Of a stretch of 64,000 nucleotides of DNA, positions 55,127-64,000 are shown piece by piece. Position numbers and translations under genes: made by a program. The notes under the pieces were generated by a model. The model was not told where the DNA came from. It saw only the letters and a list, made by a program, of their open reading frames with translations, and did not search any database. Source of the stretch: Yersinia mollaretii ATCC 43969 (GTDB lineage Bacteria; Pseudomonadota; Gammaproteobacteria; Enterobacterales; Enterobacteriaceae); assembly GCF_013282725.1 (NCBI RefSeq), contig NZ_CP054043.1, positions 3,782,001-3,846,000 of the forward strand, read 5' to 3'. Numbering within the stretch: the stretch's first letter is position 1; each line of letters opens with the position of its first letter.

Positions 55127-55157
55127 TAAAAAATCACGGAAGCCGAAGCCTCCGTGA
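55127..55157 (-). terminator. icd terminator
   Basis: Reverse strand: TCACGGA (55157-55151) pairs with TCCGTGA (55140-55134), extended by inner GGC/GCC pairs, followed by TTTTTT. It lies 21 bases past the icd stop. Confidence 0.85.
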
Positions 55158-55178
55158 ACTATTGCACTCGAAGCGCAA

Positions 55179-56432
55179 TTACATGTGCTGAATAATGGCG
55201 TCGCCAAATTCACTACATTTCAACAGCTTAGCGCCATCCATCAGACGTTCAAAATCATAAGTCACGGTCTTGGCCTGAATCGCGCCTTCGGTGCCTTTGA
55301 TAATCAGGTCTGCGGCTTCGAACCAGCCCATGTGACGCAGCATCATTTCTGCGGACAGAATGATAGAACCGGGGTTCACTTTATCCTGACCTGCATATTT
55401 TGGTGCAGTACCGTGTGTGGCTTCGAACAGTGCGCACTCATCACCAATGTTGGCACCAGGGGCAATACCGATACCGCCAACCTGTGCTGCCAAAGCATCA
55501 GAAATATAATCACCGTTCAGGTTCATACACGCGATAACATCATATTCAGCAGGACGCAGTAGGATTTGTTGCAGGAAGGCATCGGCAATAACATCTTTCA
55601 CGATGATCTCTTTGCCGTTGTTTGGGTTCTTGATTTTAACCCAAGGGCCGCCGTCGATCAGCTCACCACCAAACTCCTCACGCGCTAACTGGTAACCCCA
55701 GTCTTTAAATGCGCCTTCGGTGAATTTCATAATGTTGCCTTTGTGAACCAGAGTGACTGATTCACGATCGTTGGTAATTGCATACTCAATTGCTGCACGT
55801 ACCAAGCGCTTGGTCCCCTCTTCTGAACAAGGTTTGACACCGATACCACATTGTTCAGGGAAGCGGATTTTCTTCACGCCCATCTCTTCACGCAGGAACT
55901 TGATGACTTTCTCAGCTTCTGGTGAACCGGCTTTCCATTCGATGCCCGCATAGATATCTTCTGCGTTTTCGCGGAAAATCACCATGTTGGTCAATTCAGG
56001 GTGTTTTACCGGGCTTGGCGTGCCTTCGTAATAGCGCACTGGGCGCAGGCACACATACAGATCGAGTTGTTGACGTAAAGCAACGTTTAAAGAGCGAATG
56101 CCGCCACCGACTGGCGTGGTCAATGGGCCTTTAATTGCAACGCGATAGTCACGAATCAGGTCCAATGTTTCCTCTGGCAACCAAACGTCTTTGCCATAAA
56201 CATGCGTTGATTTTTCACCGGTGTAGATCTCCATCCAGGCGATTTTACGCTCACCTTTATAGGCTTTCTTAACCGCAGCATCGACCACGTTAATCATGGC
56301 TGGAGTCACATCAACGCCAATGCCGTCACCTTCAATAAAAGGAATGATCGGATTATGCGGAACAACCAGTTTACCCTGAGCATCGACAGTAATTTTCTTA
56401 CCTTCTGCCGGAACCACTACTTTGCTTTCCAT
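55179..56432 (-). CDS. icd: Isocitrate dehydrogenase (NADP+)
   Basis: 417 aa TCA-cycle enzyme converting isocitrate to 2-oxoglutarate. The start [13 protein letters not shown] matches E. coli Icd and is preceded by GGAGAGG; the upstream frame is not used. The substrate/phosphorylation loop [13 protein letters not shown] keeps the serine that AceK phosphorylates. [30 protein letters not shown] and the NADP-binding [17 protein letters not shown] are intact. The gene is complete to its C terminus FGDAIIQHM despite the integrase relic beside it. Divergent from rluE. Confidence 0.97.
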   Translation of the reverse strand: MESKVVVPAEGKKITVDAQGKLVVPHNPIIPFIEGDGIGVDVTPAMINVVDAAVKKAYKGERKIAWMEIYTGEKSTHVYGKDVWLPEETLDLIRDYRVAIKGPLTTPVGGGIRSLNVALRQQLDLYVCLRPVRYYEGTPSPVKHPELTNMVIFRENAEDIYAGIEWKAGSPEAEKVIKFLREEMGVKKIRFPEQCGIGVKPCSEEGTKRLVRAAIEYAITNDRESVTLVHKGNIMKFTEGAFKDWGYQLAREEFGGELIDGGPWVKIKNPNNGKEIIVKDVIADAFLQQILLRPAEYDVIACMNLNGDYISDALAAQVGGIGIAPGANIGDECALFEATHGTAPKYAGQDKVNPGSIILSAEMMLRHMGWFEAADLIIKGTEGAIQAKTVTYDFERLMDGAKLLKCSEFGDAIIQHM

Positions 56433-56562
56433 CAACCTCTCCTTCAGCGCAATTTTGTTAATGCCTTGTAAGATTCGTGTCAATACTACTTGAATATTCG
56501 TTCCACGCCAATCCGAAACGGATTGAGGTATAATGCGCTAATCATTCGGAATCGCAATAATC

Positions 56563-57189
56563 ATGAATAAATTCTCTGTTAAAAATCACAAAGTTAACCG
56601 ATTCAGCACTCAGTCACCGGCCAAAACGGCAATACCAGTGCCCCCACAGAGGGTGCTGTTATTCAACAAGCCTTTTGATGTTTTACCCCAATTCACAGAT
56701 GAGTCTGGGCGCAGAACTTTGAAGGAATTTATTCCTTTTAATGATGTTTATGCCGCTGGCCGACTCGATCGTGACAGTGAAGGTTTGCTGGTATTAACCA
56801 ACAATGGCAAATTACAGGCCAAACTGACGCAACCAGCCCAGAAAACAGGTAAAGTCTATTTTGTGCAAGTGGAGGGGGTACCCACAGAGGAAGCACTGAC
56901 TCAGCTACAGCGGGGCGTGATCTTAAAAGATGGCCCGACCCTACCTGCCGGTGCTGAGTTAGTTTGTGAGCCCGAGTGGCTCTGGCCACGTAATCCGCCC
57001 ATTCGAGAACGAAAATCGATCCCCACCAGTTGGTTAAAGATCACACTTTTCGAGGGGCGCAATCGGCAAGTTCGTAGAATGACGGCCCATATTGGCTTCC
57101 CAACCCTGCGTCTTATCCGTTTTAGTATGGGAAATTTAAGTCTTGGCGATCTACAGCCAGGCGAATGGAAGGAGATAAACCATGTTTAA
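56563..57189 (+). CDS. rluE: 23S rRNA pseudouridine(2457) synthase
   Basis: 208 aa RsuA-family pseudouridine synthase lacking an S4 domain, as RluE does. Seen are [15 protein letters not shown], the catalytic aspartate in [29 protein letters not shown], and the C-terminal [25 protein letters not shown]. It modifies U2457 of 23S rRNA near the peptidyl-transferase centre in E. coli. The stop overlaps the nudJ start by eight bases. Confidence 0.95.
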   Translation: MNKFSVKNHKVNRFSTQSPAKTAIPVPPQRVLLFNKPFDVLPQFTDESGRRTLKEFIPFNDVYAAGRLDRDSEGLLVLTNNGKLQAKLTQPAQKTGKVYFVQVEGVPTEEALTQLQRGVILKDGPTLPAGAELVCEPEWLWPRNPPIRERKSIPTSWLKITLFEGRNRQVRRMTAHIGFPTLRLIRFSMGNLSLGDLQPGEWKEINHV

Positions 57190-57628
57190 GCCCCATGTTA
57201 CCGTCGCTTGTGTCGTTCACGCTCAAGGGAAGTTTTTAGTGGTCGAAGAGACCATCAACGGTAAAAAGTTATGGAATCAGCCCGCAGGACATCTTGAGGC
57301 GGATGAAACCCTGTTTCAGGCTGCGGAAAGAGAACTGTGGGAAGAGACGGGCATACGCGCAACCCCCCAATCGTTTCTGCGGATGCATCAATGGATAGCG
57401 CCGGACAAAACCCCATTCTTACGTTTCGCTTTCGTGATTGAACTGCCTGCACCGCTACCGACCTCGCCCCATGACAATGATATTGACTGCTGCTTGTGGC
57501 TCACTGCCGATGAAATCCTGCAATCGGCCAATTTGCGATCACCTCTGGTCGCTGAAAGTATCCGCTGTTACCAGCAGCCAGAGCGCTATTCGCTTGATTT
57601 AGTCGGCCCCTTTAACTGGCCGCTGTAA
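57182..57628 (+). CDS. nudJ: Nudix phosphatase NudJ
   Basis: 148 aa cytoplasmic Nudix hydrolase. The Nudix box [23 protein letters not shown] fits the GX5EX7REUXEEXGU rule, and the N terminus [22 protein letters not shown] is typical. The E. coli enzyme hydrolyses thiamin pyrimidine pyrophosphates and nucleoside diphosphates. It is translationally coupled to rluE and followed about 185 bases later by mnmA. Confidence 0.94.
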   Translation: MFKPHVTVACVVHAQGKFLVVEETINGKKLWNQPAGHLEADETLFQAAERELWEETGIRATPQSFLRMHQWIAPDKTPFLRFAFVIELPAPLPTSPHDNDIDCCLWLTADEILQSANLRSPLVAESIRCYQQPERYSLDLVGPFNWPL

Positions 57629-57812
57629 CAGACAGATTTGATTTTCGCAGGTAATTTCGCCCAGACTGCGAATCTGCAATGCAGCAACGCGACCAACGTG
57701 ATAAAATCCGGCGCTTGTTTTTATAATGCCTTTCCCGCGCGGGTAAATTGTTCGGATAGTCGATCCGCAATGGTCCTGCCGGAGCTGGGGTATTTACGTT
57801 AGTGAGACTCCC

Positions 57813-58934
57813 ATGTCAGATAACAGCCAGAAAAAAGTAATCGTCGGTATGTCCGGCGGTGTCGACTCCTCCGTTTCCGCTTACCTGCTCCAGCAACAGG
57901 GCTACCAAGTTGCCGGCCTGTTCATGAAAAACTGGGAAGAGGATGATGGCGAAGAGTATTGCTCAGCAGCGACCGATTTGGCCGATGCTCAAGCGGTATG
58001 CGACAAGCTGGGCATGGAGTTGCACACCGTCAATTTTGCCGCAGAATATTGGGATAATGTCTTCGAGCTATTCCTCGAAGAGTACAAAGCTGGGCGCACG
58101 CCTAATCCCGATATTCTCTGCAATAAAGAGATCAAATTTAAAGCCTTCCTTGAGTTCGCCGCCGAAGATCTGGGGGCTGACTATATTGCTACCGGTCACT
58201 ATGTCCGTCGTCAGGACGTTAACGGTAAGAGCCGCTTATTACGGGGTCTGGATGGCAATAAAGACCAAAGTTACTTCCTCTATACACTCAGTCACGAACA
58301 GCTTGCTCAGAGCCTGTTCCCCGTTGGCGAGTTAGAAAAACCGGAAGTTCGCCGCATCGCCGAGCAACTTGATCTGGTCACTGCAAAGAAAAAAGACTCT
58401 ACCGGGATCTGTTTTATCGGCGAGCGAAAATTTCGCGATTTCCTTGGCCGCTACCTGCCCGCGCAACCCGGCCCTATCATGACCGTAGACGGCCAGCATA
58501 TGGGCGAACATCAGGGTTTGATGTATCACACCTTGGGGCAGCGTAAAGGTTTAGGTATCGGTGGCACCAAAGACGGTGGCGATGATCCTTGGTATGTAGT
58601 GGATAAAGATGTCGCCAACAATATCTTGCTGGTCGCACAAGGCCATGAACATCCGCGCTTAATGTCTGTGGGCCTGATTGCCCAGCAGTTACATTGGGTT
58701 GACCGCCAACCCATCACTGCCGCTTTCCGCTGCGTGGTGAAAACCCGTTACCGCCAGCAGGACATTCCCTGTACCGTGACACCACTGGATGACGAGCGTG
58801 TTGAAGTGCGGTTTGATGACCCCGTTGCAGCGGTTACGCCCGGCCAGTCCGCCGTCTTCTACCAAGGTGAAGTGTGTCTCGGTGGGGGTATTATTGAAGA
58901 GCGCTATCCACTGACTGACTCAGCAACCCAATAA
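57813..58934 (+). CDS. mnmA: tRNA-specific 2-thiouridylase MnmA
   Basis: 373 aa ATP-dependent enzyme adding sulfur to U34 of tRNA-Glu, -Gln and -Lys. Motifs are the PP-loop [26 protein letters not shown], the catalytic cysteine in [12 protein letters not shown], the second cysteine in [17 protein letters not shown], and the C-terminal beta-barrel around [16 protein letters not shown]. It receives sulfur from the Tus relay. It stands ahead of hflD in the conserved enterobacterial order. Confidence 0.96.
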   Translation: MSDNSQKKVIVGMSGGVDSSVSAYLLQQQGYQVAGLFMKNWEEDDGEEYCSAATDLADAQAVCDKLGMELHTVNFAAEYWDNVFELFLEEYKAGRTPNPDILCNKEIKFKAFLEFAAEDLGADYIATGHYVRRQDVNGKSRLLRGLDGNKDQSYFLYTLSHEQLAQSLFPVGELEKPEVRRIAEQLDLVTAKKKDSTGICFIGERKFRDFLGRYLPAQPGPIMTVDGQHMGEHQGLMYHTLGQRKGLGIGGTKDGGDDPWYVVDKDVANNILLVAQGHEHPRLMSVGLIAQQLHWVDRQPITAAFRCVVKTRYRQQDIPCTVTPLDDERVEVRFDDPVAAVTPGQSAVFYQGEVCLGGGIIEERYPLTDSATQ

Positions 58935-58973
58935 ATCAGTCATCATCGAGCCAAAATGTTTACAGGAGTGACC

Positions 58974-59600
58974 GTGGCGAAGAACTATTATGATATTACG
59001 CTGGCGTTGGCAGGCATCTGTCAGTCAGCTCGCTTGGTTCAACAATTGGCCCATGAAGGTCAGTGCGACAATGACGCACTCAGTACCGTGCTGGGGGGAT
59101 TACTGCAAACTAATCCCCCGTCAACACTGGCGGTGTTTGGCGGCAATGAACAATCCCTGAAGATGGGGCTGGAAACACTACAAAGCGTCCTAAATGCCAA
59201 TCGTCAGGGACCCGCAGCGGAACTGACCCGCTATACCCTAAGCCTGATGGTGCTTGAACGTAAGCTCAACGCCAATAAATCAGCCATGAATACCTTAGGT
59301 GAACGTATCAGTCAGCTTGATCGCCAACTGGCACATTTTGACCTCGAATCTGAAACCATGATGAGTTCGCTGGCATCCATTTATACTGATGTTATCAGCC
59401 CGCTCGGCCCACGCATTCAGGTGATAGGTTCACCGGCTATTTTACAAAGCACACTGGTGCAGGCAAAAATTCGTGCCACTCTGCTGGCGGGCATCCGCTC
59501 AGCGGTGCTATGGCAACAAGTGGGCGGAAGCCGCTTGCAGTTAATGTTTTCGCGAAATCGTCTGTTCAAGCAGGCACAGAGTATTCTTGCTCATAATTGA
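58974..59600 (+). CDS. hflD: High-frequency lysogenisation protein HflD
   Basis: 208 aa mostly helical, membrane-associated protein. The GTG at 58974 ([20 protein letters not shown]) with AGGAG five bases upstream matches E. coli HflD; the in-frame ATG six codons earlier has no ribosome-binding site. Core motifs are [28 protein letters not shown] and QLMFSRNRL. In E. coli it limits lambda CII. Located between mnmA and purB as usual. Confidence 0.93.
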   Translation: MAKNYYDITLALAGICQSARLVQQLAHEGQCDNDALSTVLGGLLQTNPPSTLAVFGGNEQSLKMGLETLQSVLNANRQGPAAELTRYTLSLMVLERKLNANKSAMNTLGERISQLDRQLAHFDLESETMMSSLASIYTDVISPLGPRIQVIGSPAILQSTLVQAKIRATLLAGIRSAVLWQQVGGSRLQLMFSRNRLFKQAQSILAHN

Positions 59601-59607
59601 AATCTGA

Positions 59608-60996
<1,389 letters not shown>

Positions 60997-61009
60997 TGTT
61001 TAGCGCTGA

Positions 61010-61043
61010 TATACCCAGCGTTATTAGCGTTGTAGGTAAGTAG
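61010..61043 (+). repeat. Intergenic repeat module, copy 2
   Basis: TATACCCA, eleven bases, then GTTGTAGGTAAGTAG, the same design as 22169-22202. Here it continues into a hairpin, TCCCCAACT (61055-61063) with AGTTGGGGA (61078-61086), which may also serve as the purB terminator. Confidence 0.5.
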
Positions 61044-61054
61044 CAAGCAAAGTA

Positions 61055-61086
61055 TCCCCAACTGGCTCAGGCGAGTGAGTTGGGGA
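61055..61086 (+). terminator. Possible purB terminator hairpin
   Basis: Perfect nine-base stem TCCCCAACT/AGTTGGGGA with a 14-base loop, about 60 bases after purB. No T-run follows, and it belongs to the repeat element starting at 61010, so termination is uncertain. Confidence 0.4.
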
Positions 61087-61190
61087 ATTACCCTAGCGAG
61101 CAGATTACTGTTTAAAATAGCAATAATATACAGATAGTTAGTGCCCTCTGCATCACCTCACTGCTCTTTCCCTCCCTAGCGCCCCCTCCC

Positions 61191-61225
61191 TGTTTAGCCC
61201 CGGTTTAGCTGTTGTCACTGATAAT
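61191..61225 (+). promoter_or_regulatory. PhoP box and promoter of phoPQ
   Basis: TGTTTA (61191-61196), five bases, GGTTTA (61202-61207): an exact (T/G)GTTTA-N5-(T/G)GTTTA direct repeat. Twelve bases later comes a -10-like GATAAT (61220-61225). This is the arrangement of PhoP-activated promoters, so phoPQ is autoregulated. Confidence 0.85.
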
Positions 61226-61368
61226 GTTAGCGATATCAAAAGGACATTATACACGCAAGAGCTACTATCACATGTAGTGAGTTTGCGTTATAACGTTTCA
61301 ATAATCAGTTTAATGGCTTACTGGGCAATATTTGATTACCCGGTTAAAGACTTATCGAGGGATGTGGT

Positions 61369-62040
61369 ATGCGGGTTCTCGTTGTGGAAGACAATGCTCT
61401 GTTGCGTCACCATCTTACTGTACAAATGCGTGAGATGGGCCATCAGGTTGATGCAGCAGAAGATGCCAAAGAGGCAGACTATTTCTTGCAAGAGCACGCG
61501 CCAGATATCGCCATTATTGATCTTGGCCTACCCGGTGAAGATGGATTAAGCCTTATTCGTCGCTGGCGTAGCCATCAAGCAAACTTACCCATTCTGGTGC
61601 TGACTGCACGTGAGAGCTGGCAAGATAAAGTCGCGGTACTGGAAGCCGGTGCTGACGATTATGTGACTAAACCCTTCCATCTGGAGGAGGTTATCGCTCG
61701 GATGCAAGCCTTGATGCGGCGTAATATTGGTCTGGCATCTCAGGTCATTGAGTTCCCGCCGTTTCAGATTGACCTTTCGCGTCGAGAGTTGTGTGTCAAT
61801 CAGCAACAGATTAAACTGACCGCCTTCGAATACACCATTATTGAAACCCTGATTCGTAATTCGGGCAAAGTCGTCAGCAAAGAGACACTGATGCTGCAAC
61901 TCTATCCTGATGCCGAACTACGTGAGAGCCATACCATTGACGTATTAATGGGCCGTTTGCGTAAAAAACTGCTGGCAGAACATGAGGGTGAAGTGATTAC
62001 GACCATTCGTGGTCAGGGATACCGCTTTGACGCCAACTAG
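61369..62040 (+). CDS. phoP: Response regulator PhoP
   Basis: 223 aa OmpR-type regulator of the Mg2+/antimicrobial-peptide/low-pH response. Receiver domain with D51 ([13 protein letters not shown]), the lysine in [12 protein letters not shown], and a C-terminal winged helix ending [28 protein letters not shown]. It pairs with phoQ five bases downstream. A leader of about 140 bases lies between the PhoP-box promoter and the start. Confidence 0.97.
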   Translation: MRVLVVEDNALLRHHLTVQMREMGHQVDAAEDAKEADYFLQEHAPDIAIIDLGLPGEDGLSLIRRWRSHQANLPILVLTARESWQDKVAVLEAGADDYVTKPFHLEEVIARMQALMRRNIGLASQVIEFPPFQIDLSRRELCVNQQQIKLTAFEYTIIETLIRNSGKVVSKETLMLQLYPDAELRESHTIDVLMGRLRKKLLAEHEGEVITTIRGQGYRFDAN

Positions 62041-62045
62041 ACATC

Positions 62046-63500
62046 ATGTTCAGGAAAAATAGCAAACCCTTCTCCCTTCGTGCGCGTTTTCTTATGGCCA
62101 CAGCGGGTGTCATCCTTGCGCTATCGCTCTCTTACGGTATGGTCGCGGTAGTGGGATATATCGTCAGTTTTGATAAAAACACTTTCCGCGCCCATCGTGG
62201 GGAGAGTAACTTATTTTTCAGCTTGGCGCAGTGGCATGATAATAAGCTCAGTATTTCGGTGCCCCCTGAGCTTGAGCTCAATATCCCGACGCTGATTTTG
62301 ATTTACGATAAAGATGGCAATATCTTGTGGCGTCAGCGTCATGTCCCTGAACTTGAATCTCATATCGAAAAAAGCTGGTTACAAAAACCGGGCTTTTACG
62401 AACTGGATACCGGGACGCACATCAGTAGCGTGATGCTGGGTGATAACCCAAAAGCCCAAGATCAGCTCAAAAAATATGACGATAACGACAACAGTGCGCT
62501 AACTCACTCAATCTCAGTCAATACTTATCCCGCGACAGCCCGCTTGCCACAACTCACCATTGTGGTGGTTGATACCATCCCGCAGGAGCTACAGCGCTCT
62601 GATCTCGTTTGGGACTGGTTTAGCTATGTCTTACTGGCAAATTTGCTGTTGGTGGTCCCCCTGCTGTGGCTGGCTGCCTATTGGAGTCTGCGACCAATTA
62701 AAGCGCTGGTCAGCCAAATCAACCAGCTCGAGAAAGGGGAACGCGAACAACTGGATGAGAATCCGCCGCGCGAATTGCAGAGTTTAGTTCGCAATCTCAA
62801 CATATTGTTAACCAATGAACGCCAGCGTTATACCAAATATCGCACCACGCTGTCGGACCTCACCCACAGTCTTAAGACCCCACTGGCGGTATTACAGACC
62901 ACATTACGCTCTTTACGCACCGGTAAGCAGACGACCATTGAGGAAGTGGAGCCGATTATGCTTGAGCAGATAAGCAGAATCTCTCAGCAAATTGGTTATT
63001 ACTTGCACCGTGCCAGTATGCGTTCAGAGCATAGTGTACTGGTTCGGGAAATTCACTCCGTTCCTGCCTTGCTGGATAGCCTGTGCAGTGCGCTGAATAA
63101 AGTTTACCAACGCAAAGGGGTGGTTTTGACACTGGATATCTCCCCGGAGGTCACATTCCTTGGCGAGGAAAATGACTTTATGGAGGTGATGGGCAATGTT
63201 TTGGATAATGCCTGTAAATACTGTTTGGAATTTGTTGAGATTACCGCCCTGCACTCAGAAAAACAGCTCACTATTGTGGTCGAAGATGATGGGCCGGGTA
63301 TCCCTGAAAGTAAACGGCAGTTGATTTTCCAGCGCGGTCAGCGGGTTGATACATTACGCCCAGGCCAAGGACTAGGGTTATCTGTCGCCGCCGAAATCAT
63401 TGAGCAGTATCAGGGTGAAATCACCATTACTGAAAGTCCCTTAGGGGGCGCAAAAATGATGGTAACCTTTGGTCGGCAGAGTGATTATCATGATGATTAA
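62046..63500 (+). CDS. phoQ: Sensor kinase PhoQ
   Basis: 484 aa inner-membrane sensor. Transmembrane helices at about 17-40 and 195-216 enclose a periplasmic PAS-like domain rich in acidic residues ([14 protein letters not shown]), where divalent cations bind in homologues. HAMP is followed by H274 in [16 protein letters not shown], the N box [12 protein letters not shown] and the G boxes DDGPGI and GQGLGLSVA. The product phosphorylates PhoP. roxA follows after about 80 bases with its own promoter-like sequence. Confidence 0.96.
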   Translation: MFRKNSKPFSLRARFLMATAGVILALSLSYGMVAVVGYIVSFDKNTFRAHRGESNLFFSLAQWHDNKLSISVPPELELNIPTLILIYDKDGNILWRQRHVPELESHIEKSWLQKPGFYELDTGTHISSVMLGDNPKAQDQLKKYDDNDNSALTHSISVNTYPATARLPQLTIVVVDTIPQELQRSDLVWDWFSYVLLANLLLVVPLLWLAAYWSLRPIKALVSQINQLEKGEREQLDENPPRELQSLVRNLNILLTNERQRYTKYRTTLSDLTHSLKTPLAVLQTTLRSLRTGKQTTIEEVEPIMLEQISRISQQIGYYLHRASMRSEHSVLVREIHSVPALLDSLCSALNKVYQRKGVVLTLDISPEVTFLGEENDFMEVMGNVLDNACKYCLEFVEITALHSEKQLTIVVEDDGPGIPESKRQLIFQRGQRVDTLRPGQGLGLSVAAEIIEQYQGEITITESPLGGAKMMVTFGRQSDYHDD

Positions 63501-63544
63501 CAAAATTTGCCTATCACCCCCTGATACTGGCGGCAGGCATCCGT

Positions 63545-63550
63545 TATAAT
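63545..63550 (+). promoter_or_regulatory. Likely -10 element of roxA
   Basis: TATAAT lies 33 bases before the roxA start. The -35 region 17 bases upstream (TGATAC) is a weak match, so this is tentative. Confidence 0.35.
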
Positions 63551-63582
63551 CACCGCCAAGCCCCCTCCTATTTGGAATAAAC

Positions 63583-64000
63583 ATGGATTACCAACTCGAT
63601 CTCGATTGGCCTGATTTTCTGCAACGCTATTGGCAGAAACGTCCCGTTATCCTCAAACGCGGCTTTAAAAACTTTATTGACCCGCTCTCGCCAGACGAGC
63701 TTGCTGGGTTAGCGATGGAAAATGAAGTCGATAGCCGTCTGGTCAGTCATGAAGAGGGTCGTTGGCAAGTCGGCCATGGTCCATTTGAGAGTTTTGACCA
63801 TTTAGGCGAAACTAACTGGTCACTGCTGGTTCAGGCGGTTGACCACTGGCATGAACCCGCCGCTGCATTAATGCGCCCTTTCCGTGAACTTTCTGATTGG
63901 CGCATGGATGATTTAATGATCTCCTTCTCTGTGCCCGGTGGCGGCGTTGGCCCCCACTTTGACCAGTATGACGTCTTTATCATTCAGGGCACGGGCCGTC
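63583..64000 (+). CDS. roxA: 50S ribosomal protein L16 arginine hydroxylase, N-terminal part
   Basis: The first 139 codons of a JmjC-type 2-oxoglutarate/Fe(II) oxygenase, cut by the window end. MDYQLDLDWPDFLQRYWQKRP and FKNFIDPLSPDELAGLAMENEVDSRLVSHEEGRW match E. coli RoxA (YcfD), which hydroxylates an arginine of L16. The first two iron ligands are visible in GPHFDQYD. The third ligand and C-terminal domain are beyond the window. Position after phoQ is the conserved order. Confidence 0.93.
   Translation, partial: MDYQLDLDWPDFLQRYWQKRPVILKRGFKNFIDPLSPDELAGLAMENEVDSRLVSHEEGRWQVGHGPFESFDHLGETNWSLLVQAVDHWHEPAAALMRPFRELSDWRMDDLMISFSVPGGGVGPHFDQYDVFIIQGTGR

Noticed and set aside
61277..61549. 90-codon forward frame overlapping the phoP start
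   Set aside because: Out of frame with phoP, which is conserved; the overlap is a shadow.

Overview
This 64 kb window is chromosomal DNA of an enterobacterium, most probably a Yersinia of the enterocolitica-like environmental group (inference). The basis is an hmsHFRS-type poly-N-acetylglucosamine locus with an 822-residue HmsH, the conserved enterobacterial block icd / rluE-nudJ-mnmA-hflD-purB-phoPQ-roxA, an eight-gene Fet-type iron operon, and two copies of an intergenic repeat. No tRNA, rRNA, CRISPR array or intact insertion sequence was seen.

Layout. 1-1.3 kb: start of the arginine-catabolic ast operon (astC, first codons of astA) with a sigma-54 promoter. 1.9-8 kb: a MocR regulator divergent from a cyanide-insensitive bd-type quinol oxidase (cioAB), a tiny DUF2474 protein and a NarX-like nitrate sensor. 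8-12.3 kb: Cbl regulator, a Fur-controlled siderophore-interacting protein, ChaA antiporter, PhoH. 13-20.2 kb: a GNAT acetyltransferase and hmsHFRS. 20.9-23.2 kb: an M24 peptidase and a TehB-type methyltransferase. 23.3-31.4 kb: an eight-gene Fet/P19-type iron-uptake operon (FTR1 permease, P19 protein, DUF2318 protein, two FtsX-like permeases, an ATPase, a thioredoxin-like lipoprotein, cytochrome c) behind a good Fur box. 31.7-37.8 kb: a beta-glucoside/cellobiose PTS operon with porin, phospho-beta-glucosidase and divergent LacI repressor. 37.8-41.2 kb: an unrecognised 184-aa protein, a 14-TM MFS transporter and glutaminase. 41.7-45.9 kb: a candidate structured RNA, a CitA/DcuS-type sensor with DpiA-type regulator, and a convergent 2-hydroxycarboxylate transporter. 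47.1-52.3 kb: AnsP, a degenerate ROK regulator, and YbjJ-like MFS plus YbjI-like HAD phosphatase. 52.3-55.1 kb: a decayed accessory segment (lipoprotein, PLD nuclease, broken serine resolvase, GyrI-like protein, broken lambda-type integrase) abutting the 3' end of icd. 55.2-64 kb: conserved core genes ending in a cut-off roxA.

The strongest leads are the structured RNA with terminator-like end ahead of the sensor kinase, the ROK/MFS/phosphatase cassette with an inverted-repeat operator, the oxidase/nitrate-sensor cluster, the cytochrome c ending the iron operon, and the integrase relic at icd. Starts were moved inward where ribosome-binding sites and homologue ends supported it. Everything rests on reading the sequence; no database search was run.
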